A stretch of 15,221 bases of DNA, from NCBI GenBank assembly GCA_016297535.1, contig JAEDGL010000047.1, forward strand, positions 1-15,221, given 5' to 3'. The notes under the pieces were generated by a model. That model was not told the origin of the DNA. It searched no databases and was given only the letters and a program-made list of their open reading frames with translations. Positions 1 through 6,361 of this stretch are shown piece after piece; position 1 is the stretch's first letter, and each line of letters opens with the position of its first letter. Position numbers and translations under genes: made by a program. This stretch comes from Clostridia bacterium (GTDB lineage: Bacteria > Bacillota > Clostridia > Christensenellales > Aristaeellaceae).

Positions 1-199
1 AGACTGTCGATAAACCCTCTGGGAGGTGTCGGAGGGCCGCAGCCCTCCGACTCTTATTCCGAGCCCAGCGACCTGTGCGGTGGGCTCGGTTGCCTTGCGC
101 AGCAAGGCTTTCCTTACACCATTTGCCGCCCGGCGAGCCGTAGGCGAGTAGGCAAATGGTGCATCCCCGTCGGAAAAGATCGCCGCAGGCGAGCTTTTT
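1..199. repeat. Structured intergenic repeat, copy A (hairpin chain; may begin before the window)
   Basis: This noncoding stretch is almost entirely inverted repeats. The stems seen are 28-37/42-51 (10 bp, loop CGCA), 59-67/81-89 (9 bp), 92-98/102-108 (7 bp, loop GCA), 117-127/151-161 (11 bp, 23-base loop) and 174-178/194-198 continued by 180-184/188-192 (loop GCA). The first 30 bases align without gaps to 3166-3195 (20 of 30 identical). The first stem matches 3193-3218 with compensated changes, and the last hairpin is identical over 26 bases to the one at 3301-3326. The middle segments of the two copies differ in sequence and length but are also hairpins. Both copies lie directly downstream of a minus-strand gene in the same orientation. 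This is probably a dispersed genomic repeat. I do not recognise a named family, and the left boundary is not visible. Confidence 0.7.
174..199. terminator. Bidirectional intrinsic-terminator-like hairpin of repeat copy A
   Basis: A short GC stem (TCGCC/GGCGA, loop GCA) is extended by AAAAG/CTTTT across a single A-G mismatch, so either strand gives a GC hairpin followed by a run of T. It lies 60 bases past the stop codon of the minus-strand foldase gene, where a terminator would be expected. The same 26 bases recur at 3301-3326. That it terminates transcription is inferred from the structure. Confidence 0.55.
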
Positions 200-208
200 C
201 GACGCTCT

Positions 209-238
209 GAAAGCCGGAGCAGTTTTGCTCCGGCTTTC
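209..238 (-). terminator. Probable terminator of the peptidyl-prolyl isomerase gene
   Basis: There is a perfect 13 bp stem (209-221 with 226-238) and a four-base loop, starting 20 bases beyond the stop codon of the minus-strand gene. The stem ends in GGCTTTC, and no long T tract follows on either strand, so it would be a terminator with a weak tail. The repeat hairpin at 174-199 directly beyond it supplies T tracts and may act as backup. Confidence 0.55.
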
Positions 239-258
239 TAAATGCGTTTGGGGCTGGT

Positions 259-1545
259 TTACTGCAGCTCTTTGCGATTGATAACGGCGTTGGCTTCTTC
301 CACCCAACGCTCCAGCGTGGCCTGGATGTTTTCGGATTCCTTGGTCTCCTGCAGCTCGGCGGTCAGGCTCTCGCGGACGGCTTCGAGGCCAATTTCACCC
401 TCGGCGATATCGCTTTCGTACCTGATGATGTGAATGCCATACTCGCTGCGAACAGCGCCGGATACATCGCCAATGGCAGAAAGCTTCATGGAAGCGGTTT
501 TGAATTCATCCACCCAGTTGGTGCTGTCAGCGCTTACGGCATAGCCGGTGCTCTCGGCCGTCATGCCGGGATCCTCGTTATACTCTGTAATCAGCTGGTT
601 AAAGTCTTCGCCTTCGGCCAGCTTTGCGGTAATCTCGTCCACCTTGGGCTGCAGCTTGGCATAGGCCGCCTTGCGCGCAGTCTCCAGCTTGGCCTGCAAA
701 TCGGCCAGTTCATCCTTCAGGACCGTAGCGTCCTCATCCTGGGCCAGATTGTCGATCGCGGTCTGCTTTTCGCTGATCGAGGTCTCCAGCTCGTCCATGG
801 CGCTTTCATCCTCCTGGGTAAACTTGAGCAGGATGTGCTTTACATAGCGGTAGCCCGCGGGCGTATAGTAGGGCGTGGTGCCGTTGGTAAGGGCGGTGCC
901 GTAGGAGGCAGGCGTGGTTTCGTAGGAGGTCTTGTCCCTTTCCACACGGGCGTTGTACTCGGTGGTCAGCTCCTCCTCGGAAACGGTGACATCCTTGTTG
1001 ATTTCGGCCGTCAGCTTTTCCTGGGATTTGGCATAGCGGGCTTCCTGCACCAGGGTTTCGTAGTCGGGATAGCCCATGGCCGTCATTTCCTCTTGAATAG
1101 CGGCTTCCAGCTCATCGCCGGTCAGCTCGGTATCCGAGAAGTAGAAATTTTTGATGGTGTCGTGGTAGAGCTGATAATCTTCCTGAGCGGAGGCTTCGAT
1201 CTCGACCATTTCCTCATCGGTGAAGGTATCAAAGCCATAGTCGGCCAGCTTGGCATCTACCACGGCGTTCTGAATGAGGCTTTCAATGGCCTGATCCTGC
1301 GCGTTGGCAACCACGGTTTCGGAGGTGCGGTCGTAGTTCATGCCATAGTAAGCATACATTTGCTCGTTGTAGTTGAGAATGGCCTCGGTCTGGGCCTGAA
1401 TTTCTCCCTTGGTGATGGTTTTTCCGGCAACTTCAATAATGGGGGTTGCCCGATCGACCGCTTCATCCTTGATAATCAGGGAACAGCCGGTGCTCATCAC
1501 GAGAGCAATCACCAGAACCAACGCCAGAAGAACGCGCTTGCGCAT
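259..1545 (-). CDS. Parvulin-type peptidyl-prolyl cis-trans isomerase lipoprotein (PrsA/SurA-like foldase)
   Basis: Inferred to be an extracytoplasmic foldase that catalyses cis-trans isomerisation of prolyl bonds and assists folding of exported proteins at the outer face of the membrane. The 428-residue product starts with a lipoprotein signal (basic start, hydrophobic 5-19, cysteine 21 in MSTGC). A SurA_N-like helical region follows at about 35-200. The parvulin domain spans about 233-377: it opens with YVKHILLKF and closes with SEYGIHIIRYES. About 55 charged, helical residues (roughly 245-298) separate the first strand from the helix that normally follows it closely. The start chosen (1545) has GGAGAGA eight bases upstream and gives a proper signal peptide; an upstream in-frame TTG at 1623 would add 26 non-signal residues and overlap the promoter. 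The gene is monocistronic, with its own promoter at 1595-1623. Confidence 0.88.
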   Translation of the reverse strand: MRKRVLLALVLVIALVMSTGCSLIIKDEAVDRATPIIEVAGKTITKGEIQAQTEAILNYNEQMYAYYGMNYDRTSETVVANAQDQAIESLIQNAVVDAKLADYGFDTFTDEEMVEIEASAQEDYQLYHDTIKNFYFSDTELTGDELEAAIQEEMTAMGYPDYETLVQEARYAKSQEKLTAEINKDVTVSEEELTTEYNARVERDKTSYETTPASYGTALTNGTTPYYTPAGYRYVKHILLKFTQEDESAMDELETSISEKQTAIDNLAQDEDATVLKDELADLQAKLETARKAAYAKLQPKVDEITAKLAEGEDFNQLITEYNEDPGMTAESTGYAVSADSTNWVDEFKTASMKLSAIGDVSGAVRSEYGIHIIRYESDIAEGEIGLEAVRESLTAELQETKESENIQATLERWVEEANAVINRKELQ

Positions 1546-1594
1546 TGTCTTTTCTCTCCAATCTATATAGGTAGTCAAAAGGAACACTTTGTGT

Positions 1595-1623
1595 ATTATA
1601 CCCGATTCACCGCTTTCGGGCAA
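1595..1623 (-). promoter_or_regulatory. SigA-type promoter of the foldase gene
   Basis: On the minus strand there is TTGCCC (1618-1623), a 17-base spacer and a perfect TATAAT (1595-1600). The predicted start is near 1588, giving a leader of about 43 bases before the ATG at 1545. Confidence 0.75.
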
Positions 1624-1649
1624 GGCTTTTTCGGTATGTTTACGCGATA

Positions 1650-1663
1650 TTCATACATATGAA
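1650..1663. other. 14-bp AT-rich palindrome between yfcE stop and foldase promoter
   Basis: The sequence TTCATACATATGAA is two perfect 6 bp arms around a CA centre. It lies 12 bases past the yfcE stop codon (minus strand) and about 27 bases upstream of the -35 element of the next gene. It could be an operator or a weak 3' hairpin. It has no GC core or T tract to make it a convincing terminator. Confidence 0.3.
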
Positions 1664-1674
1664 ATGTGATGGAT

Positions 1675-2226
1675 TCATTCGGCCTTCCAGCTCATAAGCC
1701 CGTCGCCGGTTTCAAGGTGCCTGATGGTGAACACGCCGTCCTGATACACCATATAGCTCTTGGGCTGCCCCTCCTTGGGCAAAGCGGCGGAGCCGGGGTT
1801 GAGGCAGGTGAAATCCGCCTGATGCCATACGCCGTGCACATGGGTGTGGCCGTGGATCAGCACATCGCCCGGTTGATGGGGCGGCGGGCATTCGGCGTTA
1901 AACAGGTGGCCGTGGGTGATGAACGCGCAGCGGCCATTCTCCAGAGGCAGAAGCATGCTGTCGGCGCGAATGGGAAAGGAAAGCACCATCTGATCCACCT
2001 CGGCATCGCAATTGCCGCGTACGCACAGCGGGGTTACGCGAAAACCGTTGAGCAGCCGGATGACTTCTTTGGGCGCGTACTGGTCGGGCAGATCGTTGCG
2101 GGGGCCGTGGTAGAGCAGGTCGCCCAGCAGAATCAGCCGGTCGCAGCCCTCGGCCTCAAAGCGGGCCAGCACCCTTTCGGCGGCGGATGCGCTGCCGTGA
2201 ATATCGGAGGCAAACAGAATTTTCAT
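1675..2226 (-). CDS. yfcE: YfcE-type metallophosphodiesterase
   Basis: Calcineurin-like metallophosphoesterase of the YfcE/MJ0936 family, which hydrolyses phosphodiesters using a two-metal centre; the physiological substrate of the family is unsettled. All five motif blocks are present in the 183 residues: DIHG (D8, H10), GDLLYHGPRN (G35-N44), GNCD (N72), THGH (H105, H107) and GHTH (H127, H129). The length matches E. coli YfcE, and the similarity runs across the whole protein, including RGNCDAEVDQM and the C-terminal LNPGSAALPK. The ATG at 2226 has GGAG seven bases upstream and lies three bases after the xth stop codon, so the two genes are one transcript. The protein is expected to be cytoplasmic. 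Confidence 0.92.
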   Translation of the reverse strand: MKILFASDIHGSASAAERVLARFEAEGCDRLILLGDLLYHGPRNDLPDQYAPKEVIRLLNGFRVTPLCVRGNCDAEVDQMVLSFPIRADSMLLPLENGRCAFITHGHLFNAECPPPHQPGDVLIHGHTHVHGVWHQADFTCLNPGSAALPKEGQPKSYMVYQDGVFTIRHLETGDGLMSWKAE

Positions 2227-2229
2227 GGC

Positions 2230-2991
2230 TTACTCCATCCCTTCCAGCTCAAGAATGACCGGGCAGTGATCGCTGCCCAGCACCTGATCGTGAATATCGG
2301 CGATTTTTACATTGGGAGCTATCCGCTGGCTGACCAAAAAGTAGTCAATACGCCAGCCGATATTCCTTTCGCGGCTTTTCATCATGTAGCTCCACCAGCT
2401 GTAACGATCCTTCTCATCCGGGTGAAGCAGGCGGAAGGTATCCACAAAGCCGCGGGAAAGCAGCGCCTTCATCTTGTCGCGTTCCTCGATGGTGTAGCCG
2501 GCGTTTCGCTCGTTGCTTTTGGGATTTTTCAGATCGATGGCTTCTCTGGCCACATTCATGTCGCCGCAGACCACCACCGGCTTTTCCCTGTCCAGCTCGC
2601 ACAGATAATCCGCAAAGGCATCTTCCCAGGCCATACGGTAGCTGAGTCGGGTCAGCTCACGCTGGGAGTTTGGCGTGTAGACAGTAACCAGATAGAACTT
2701 TTCAAACTCAAGCGTAATCACGCGGCCCTCGTGGTCGTGCTCCTCAACGCCAATGCCATAGCGCACGGAAACAGGCTGCATACGGGTATAAATAGCCGTA
2801 CCGGAATACCCCTTTTTCTCGGCGCTGTTAAAATACTGCTCGTACCCCTCGGGCGAAAAATCCGCCTGTCCGGGCTGCATTTTGGTTTCCTGCAGACAAA
2901 ACGCGTCTGCGTTGATCCGGTCAAAATAATCGCCAAAGCCCTTGGTAAGGCAGGCGCGCAGACCGTTCACATTCCAGGATATAAGGCGCAT
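2230..2991 (-). CDS. xth: Exodeoxyribonuclease III (AP endonuclease, Xth/ExoA family)
   Basis: Cuts DNA 5' to abasic sites and removes 3' blocking groups and 3' nucleotides in base-excision repair. The 253-residue protein is complete and of usual length. It carries the endonuclease/exonuclease/phosphatase-fold signatures: WNVNG (N7, N9), LQETK (catalytic metal ligand E35), YTPNS (Y105, N108), GDMNVA (D144, N146), RIDYFLVS (D216) and a terminal SDHCPV (D241, H242). The ATG at 2991 has a perfect AAGGAGG with a six-base gap. It is the first gene of a two-gene operon with yfcE and has a good SigA-type promoter just upstream. Confidence 0.95.
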   Translation of the reverse strand: MRLISWNVNGLRACLTKGFGDYFDRINADAFCLQETKMQPGQADFSPEGYEQYFNSAEKKGYSGTAIYTRMQPVSVRYGIGVEEHDHEGRVITLEFEKFYLVTVYTPNSQRELTRLSYRMAWEDAFADYLCELDREKPVVVCGDMNVAREAIDLKNPKSNERNAGYTIEERDKMKALLSRGFVDTFRLLHPDEKDRYSWWSYMMKSRERNIGWRIDYFLVSQRIAPNVKIADIHDQVLGSDHCPVILELEGME

Positions 2992-3024
2992 GGGATTCCT
3001 CCTTGCGATTTTTTCTCGCTGTCT

Positions 3025-3053
3025 ATTGTATCATAGCTACAAGCCCTGCGCAA
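3025..3053 (-). promoter_or_regulatory. SigA-type promoter of the xth-yfcE operon
   Basis: On the minus strand there is TTGCGC (3048-3053), a 17-base spacer and TACAAT (3025-3030). The predicted start near 3018 leaves a leader of about 27 bases carrying AAGGAGG. Confidence 0.7.
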
Positions 3054-3141
3054 TGGATGATGCCATTCAGAAGCGCCATGAAAAAAGGATGTGTACCTGT
3101 AACAGGAGCTTTTACGGGCCAGAAACGCATGAACGTCAAAA
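3054..3141. other. Intergenic stretch, nothing convincing
   Basis: This lies between the xth promoter and the hairpin at 3142. I see only a short interrupted palindrome (CCTGT A ACAGG, 3096-3106). A plus-strand reading frame beginning ATGAAAAAAGG at 3079 runs on through the hairpin and repeat copy B, has no convincing ribosome binding site and does not look like a protein. Confidence 0.5.
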
Positions 3142-3163
3142 GCGTCCCGGAAAACCGGGACGC
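3142..3163. terminator. Strong GC hairpin, probable terminator (minus-strand reading)
   Basis: A perfect 9 bp stem, GCGTCCCGG/CCGGGACGC, has an AAAA loop on the plus strand. Read on the minus strand it is followed by TTTTGACG, a short T run, so it would stop transcripts coming from the oxidoreductase operon (gene end at 3384) before they reach the xth promoter. It abuts repeat copy B and may be part of that element. Confidence 0.5.
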
Positions 3164-3165
3164 TC

Positions 3166-3327
3166 AGTTTGTGAAAAAACCTATAGGGAGTTGTCAGAGG
3201 GGCCACAGCCCCTCTGACTTTGGTTCGTATCGCCCGGCTTAGCCGGGCGGGCGGGGAGTTTTCGGCTTTGCCGAAAACATTTCCGCCAGTTCCTGGCAGA
3301 AAAGATCGCCGCAGGCGAGCTTTTTTG
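3166..3327. repeat. Structured intergenic repeat, copy B (hairpin chain)
   Basis: This is the second copy of the element at 1-199, also directly 3' of a minus-strand gene. Stems are 3193-3203/3208-3218 (11 bp, loop CACA), 3231-3238/3242-3249 (8 bp, loop TTA), 3258-3266/3270-3278 (9 bp, loop TTT), 3285-3289/3293-3297 (5 bp, loop TTC) and the terminal AAAAAG...CTTTTTT hairpin at 3300-3327. The first stem differs from copy A by base changes present on both arms. The middle hairpins are unrelated in sequence between the copies but keep the style of short stem and three-base loop. I see no third copy in the window. Confidence 0.7.
3300..3327. terminator. Bidirectional intrinsic-terminator-like hairpin of repeat copy B
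   Basis: The GC core TCGCC-GCA-GGCGA is flanked by A runs on one side and T runs on the other, so both strands give a hairpin plus T tract. It begins 56 bases past the stop codon of the minus-strand oxidoreductase gene and is the most likely end of that operon. Over 3301-3326 it is identical to 174-199. Confidence 0.6.
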
Positions 3328-3383
3328 CCATGCTGAGCATTCCTGAAAATCGCAGAAAGCTTGGGAAGGATACTCAGGCGTAA

Positions 3384-4541
3384 TCAGATTTCGGGAATCT
3401 GGATCTTGATTTCCCTACCCAGCTTGGCCGACTTGCAGATGCCATCGATGATGGCCTGGTTGTACAGAATCTGGCTGGAGGGTACGGGCGCGCCCTTGTC
3501 GGAATCGATCGCATCCAGGAAGGAGCGGATCTTGCGGTCAAACAGCTTGCCATCGGAGGGCAGGATCGGAATTTCGGTTACCACCTGCTCGCCTGCAACG
3601 TCGGTGTACAGCTTCATGGGGCCGCCCACGGTGCCGTTCCAGCACTCGGTGGAGGGAATGCGCAGCGCGGCCTTTTTGCCAAGGATGACCGTATCGCCGG
3701 GAGTATCCAGGTGCATGGCCCAGGAAATGCGGAAGTCCAGGATGATGCCGCCCTCCAGACGGATGAACGCAGCCGCAAAATCATCCACGTCAAAGCGGTC
3801 GGCGTTTTCCTTGGCGGTGTGGAAGCGGTCGGGCTTCATGTACATCTCATTGGTGCCAAAGAAGTTGCTGGTGTAGCCGGTAACGGTGAGGGGCTTGGGA
3901 TAGCCGATGGCGTTGAGCACCATATCCAGCGAATAGCAGCCGATATCGCCCAGCGCGCCCAGGCCGGCGGTCTTCTGCTCGATAAAGGTGCTGTTGGGGA
4001 TGCCGCGACGGCGGCCGCCGCCGGTCTGGATGTAGTAAACCTCGCCCAGCGCGCCGGAATCCACGATCCGCTTGATCATCTGCATGTTTTCATCCATGCG
4101 GGGCTGGAAGCCAATGGACAGCAGCTTGCCGCTTTCCTTCTCGGCGCGGATGATCTCCACCGCTTCCTCGGTGGTTACGCACATGGGCTTTTCCAGCAGC
4201 ACATTGATGCCGGCCTTGAGGCAATCGATGGTACATTCGGCATGGGTGCGGTTGTAGGTGCACACGGACACGGCGTCCAGGTCCTTTTCCGCGGCCAGCA
4301 TTTCGGTGTGATGGCCGTAGAGGTGCGCGTTCTCAATGCCATAGCGCTTGGCAAACGCCGCGGCCTTGCCGGGGATGAGATCGGCCAGGGCGACGATCTC
4401 CACATCGGGCTGGGCCAGGTAGCTTTCGGCGTGCGCCTCGGCAATCCAGCCGGTGCCGATAATGGCAACCCGGTATTTGCGGCTGTACTGGCGCTCTTCC
4501 TGAACGGTTTGGGTAAAGTTGGACAGAACGGTATCGCTCAT
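3384..4541 (-). CDS. Gfo/Idh/MocA-family NAD(P)-dependent oxidoreductase
   Basis: Predicted sugar or polyol dehydrogenase of 385 residues. The N-terminal Rossmann domain has the dinucleotide loop GTGWIA (29-34), an acidic residue after the second strand (ALAD, D54) that suggests NAD preference, and the family's EKP motif (E117-P119). In the C-terminal substrate domain the catalytic block reads GDIGCYSLD (D199, Y203). Many relatives have histidine at the tyrosine position; tyrosine there is typical of glucose-fructose oxidoreductase-like members. The start at 4541 (MSDTVL) has AAAGGAG eight bases upstream. An in-frame ATG at 4562 lies before that site and is not favoured. It is the second gene after the isomerase (33-base gap) and shares its promoter. 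The substrate cannot be told from sequence. Confidence 0.9.
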   Translation of the reverse strand: MSDTVLSNFTQTVQEERQYSRKYRVAIIGTGWIAEAHAESYLAQPDVEIVALADLIPGKAAAFAKRYGIENAHLYGHHTEMLAAEKDLDAVSVCTYNRTHAECTIDCLKAGINVLLEKPMCVTTEEAVEIIRAEKESGKLLSIGFQPRMDENMQMIKRIVDSGALGEVYYIQTGGGRRRGIPNSTFIEQKTAGLGALGDIGCYSLDMVLNAIGYPKPLTVTGYTSNFFGTNEMYMKPDRFHTAKENADRFDVDDFAAAFIRLEGGIILDFRISWAMHLDTPGDTVILGKKAALRIPSTECWNGTVGGPMKLYTDVAGEQVVTEIPILPSDGKLFDRKIRSFLDAIDSDKGAPVPSSQILYNQAIIDGICKSAKLGREIKIQIPEI

Positions 4542-4574
4542 GATAGGATTCTCCTTTTCCATTTTGTTTGGAAC

Positions 4575-5399
4575 TTATTTCAAGCCAAGCTTTTTGAGCG
4601 TGCCAATGCTCATTTCGGCAGCCTCCAGCGGCGTACGGCCCACGGACAGATCCTGCTCCACCACAAACCACTCCGCGCCGCTTTCGATACCGGCCTTCAG
4701 CACCTCTTCCACGTTCTGGCAGCCATAGCCCACGGGGCGGAACTCAAAGGCCTGCGTATCCTTCTTTTCGTTCTCGTCCAGGCCGATCAGCGCATAGGGC
4801 GTGGAGCCTTCCTCCTTGCGGCCCACAAAATCCTTCAGATGTACCACCGGGCAGCGGCCGGCGTACTTGCGGATGTAGGCGGCGGGATCCTCGCCCGCGT
4901 ACTTCACCCAGCAGATGTCCAGCTCGGTTTTGATCACGCTTGCGGGCAGCGCCTCGTAGAGGAAATCCAGGCCGTACATGCCGCTGAGCTTGACAAACTC
5001 AAAGTCGTGGTTATGGTACAAAAGCGTCATGCCCGCTTCCTTTACCAGACGGCCAAATTTGTCCATCACGGCAAGGGCGTGGGCAAAGCCGGGCGCGCCG
5101 GGACGGGTGGCGTCGTCCAGATAGGGCACGGCGATGTACTGGCAGCCAATGGCCTGATGATAGGCGATAACGCCAAACATATCCGCCTCAATCTGGACAA
5201 AGGGCACGTGGCTGGAAATGGCCACCAGGCCATTGCGGTCCAGCATTTCCTTCACCGCTTCGGCGCTCAGGCCGTAAAAGCCGGCAAACTCCACGCCGTC
5301 GTAGCCCATGCCCTTGAGGGCGGCCAGCACGGCGTTCAGATCCTTCGCGGCTTCCTCACGGGCAGAGTAAATCTGATATGCAACGGGACGTTTTTCCAT
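4575..5399 (-). CDS. Sugar phosphate isomerase/epimerase (xylose isomerase-like TIM barrel)
   Basis: The 274-residue protein belongs to the AP-endonuclease-2/IolE-like TIM-barrel family, whose members isomerise, epimerise or dehydrate sugars and cyclitols with a divalent metal. Family features are the first-strand end GYDGVEFAG (E37), YHNHDFEF near 130, the metal-site blocks ELDICWV near 160 and VVHLKDF near 185, and FVVEQD with E248 near the C terminus. No signal peptide is present. The ATG at 5399 has GGAGG ten bases upstream; a TTG at 5405 is only four bases from it and is less likely. It is the first gene of the pair with the oxidoreductase and is divergent from the AraC regulator. Pairing of this family with Gfo/Idh/MocA enzymes is common in inositol-type and keto-sugar pathways, but the substrate here is unknown. 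Confidence 0.88.
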   Translation of the reverse strand: MEKRPVAYQIYSAREEAAKDLNAVLAALKGMGYDGVEFAGFYGLSAEAVKEMLDRNGLVAISSHVPFVQIEADMFGVIAYHQAIGCQYIAVPYLDDATRPGAPGFAHALAVMDKFGRLVKEAGMTLLYHNHDFEFVKLSGMYGLDFLYEALPASVIKTELDICWVKYAGEDPAAYIRKYAGRCPVVHLKDFVGRKEEGSTPYALIGLDENEKKDTQAFEFRPVGYGCQNVEEVLKAGIESGAEWFVVEQDLSVGRTPLEAAEMSIGTLKKLGLK

Positions 5400-5429
5400 T
5401 TTCAAAACACCTCCTTGGTATTTGCTTTC

Positions 5430-5458
5430 ATTATAGTCAAACAGGGCTTTTCTGTCGT
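5430..5458 (-). promoter_or_regulatory. Promoter of the isomerase-oxidoreductase operon
   Basis: On the minus strand there is ACGACA (5453-5458), a 17-base spacer and a perfect TATAAT (5430-5435). The -35 keeps only GACA of the consensus, as expected for a promoter that needs an activator. The likely activator is the divergent AraC-family protein. Confidence 0.6.
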
Positions 5459-5463
5459 GCCAG

Positions 5464-5481
5464 TTTGTGATATGATTGTGT
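5464..5481. promoter_or_regulatory. Candidate regulator-binding direct repeat and araC-type promoter -10
   Basis: TTGTG occurs at 5465-5469 and 5476-5480, 11 bases apart (one helical turn), just upstream of the -35 of the minus-strand operon. On the plus strand the same bases contain an extended -10, TGATATGAT (5468-5476), the likely promoter of the regulator gene, with only a poor -35 (TTTTCT). A protein bound here could activate the operon and repress the regulator gene. This is inferred from position alone. Confidence 0.4.
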
Positions 5482-5521
5482 CAAAATCCGCTATTCTTGT
5501 TTGGATTGCAGGAGGCATGAC

Positions 5522-6304
5522 ATGCAGCAGATTTACGAGCTTTCCCGCGATGAAACCCCGCGCGTAAGTGCGTGGCACAAGAACAACAACCATTTCCACG
5601 CCCATTTTCACAGTACGATCGAGCTGGTTTATGTGGAAGGCGGCGTGCTGTGCGCCATGCAGGACGGTGTTTCCACGCTTGTGCCCGCCGGTTATCTGAT
5701 AGTCAATTCCAGCTATGTGGTGCACAGCTATTCCACGCCGGAAAGCTCGCGCATCATCGTGTGCACAGTGCCCCTGTCCGCCGTACCGCCGCTGCGCGGG
5801 CAGCTTTCGAGAAGCCGCTTTGCCCGGGGCATTGTGGATGCGCGCGGCATGAAGGAATGCAGGCGCATTCTGACCATGATGGCCGATCCCGCCAACGAGC
5901 ACAACACGCTTTTTCTCAACGCGCTTGCCCAGGCGCTGCTGGCGTTTCTGATTGAGCGCATCGGCCTTTGCGACAACACGGCCGATGATGAAAACGACCT
6001 GATCAAGCGGGTGCTCATCCACCTGCAGGAGCACGCCGCCGACCCGATCAACGTTGCGCAGGTGGCCGCCCATTTCGGATACAGCGCGGGCCGTTTTTCG
6101 CACATCTTTAACGAGCGCATCGGCTGCTCCTTTACGCGCTATGTCAACAATCTGCGCTGCTACAACGCCCGTCGCATGCTTCTGGAAAGCAATCTGCCGC
6201 TGATTGATATTGCCACGGCCTGCGGCTTTTCCAGCATGCGTACCTTTCACCGCGTATACAAAAACCTGACGGGACAAACCCCTCGCGCGGTAGAGAATCA
6301 TTGA
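5522..6304 (+). CDS. AraC-family transcriptional regulator
   Basis: A 260-residue regulator with a cupin-type ligand-binding domain at about 20-95 (HFHAHFHSTIELVYV, then VPAGYLIVNSSYVVHSY) and a C-terminal AraC DNA-binding domain at about 160-255. The latter has two helix-turn-helix units: INVAQVAAHFGYSAGRFSHIF, and LIDIATACGFSSMRTFHRVYK followed by the usual TGQTPRA end. The start at 5522 has AGGAGG six bases upstream; an in-frame TTG at 5501 lies before that site. It is divergent from the isomerase and oxidoreductase genes with a 122-base shared regulatory region, so it very probably controls them in response to their sugar substrate. The next gene's promoter overlaps its stop codon, and no terminator is visible between them. 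Confidence 0.92.
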   Translation: MQQIYELSRDETPRVSAWHKNNNHFHAHFHSTIELVYVEGGVLCAMQDGVSTLVPAGYLIVNSSYVVHSYSTPESSRIIVCTVPLSAVPPLRGQLSRSRFARGIVDARGMKECRRILTMMADPANEHNTLFLNALAQALLAFLIERIGLCDNTADDENDLIKRVLIHLQEHAADPINVAQVAAHFGYSAGRFSHIFNERIGCSFTRYVNNLRCYNARRMLLESNLPLIDIATACGFSSMRTFHRVYKNLTGQTPRAVENH

Positions 6305-6329
6305 ATCCCGAACCGCCTCATGGTATAAT
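6301..6329 (+). promoter_or_regulatory. Promoter of the zinc-ribbon/TPM operon
   Basis: TTGAAT (6301-6306), a 17-base spacer and TATAAT (6324-6329), the latter preceded by TGG to form an extended -10. The -35 hexamer overlaps the stop codon of the AraC-family gene (6302-6304). The predicted start near 6336 gives a leader of about 26 bases. Confidence 0.75.
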
Positions 6330-6361
6330 AGATAAAACCATTGCTGAAAAGAGGTGCCACG

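Noticed and set aside
1..199. CRISPR-like or tRNA-like array in the hairpin-rich region
   Set aside because: There are no regularly spaced direct repeats and no cloverleaf; the stems differ in length and sequence.
430..1662. 410-residue plus-strand open frame opposite the foldase gene
   Set aside because: It is antisense to a clear lipoprotein foldase, is rich in Gly, Leu and His as expected of a mirror frame, and has no ribosome binding site.
3079..3242. Possible small plus-strand gene beginning MKKGCVPVTG
   Set aside because: Most of it is made of the hairpin at 3142-3163 and repeat copy B, and there is no ribosome binding site at a proper distance.
3711..5567. 618-residue plus-strand open frame across the isomerase and dehydrogenase genes
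   Set aside because: It spans two well-supported minus-strand genes and their promoter, and its His/Ala/Gly-rich composition is that of a complementary frame in GC-rich DNA.
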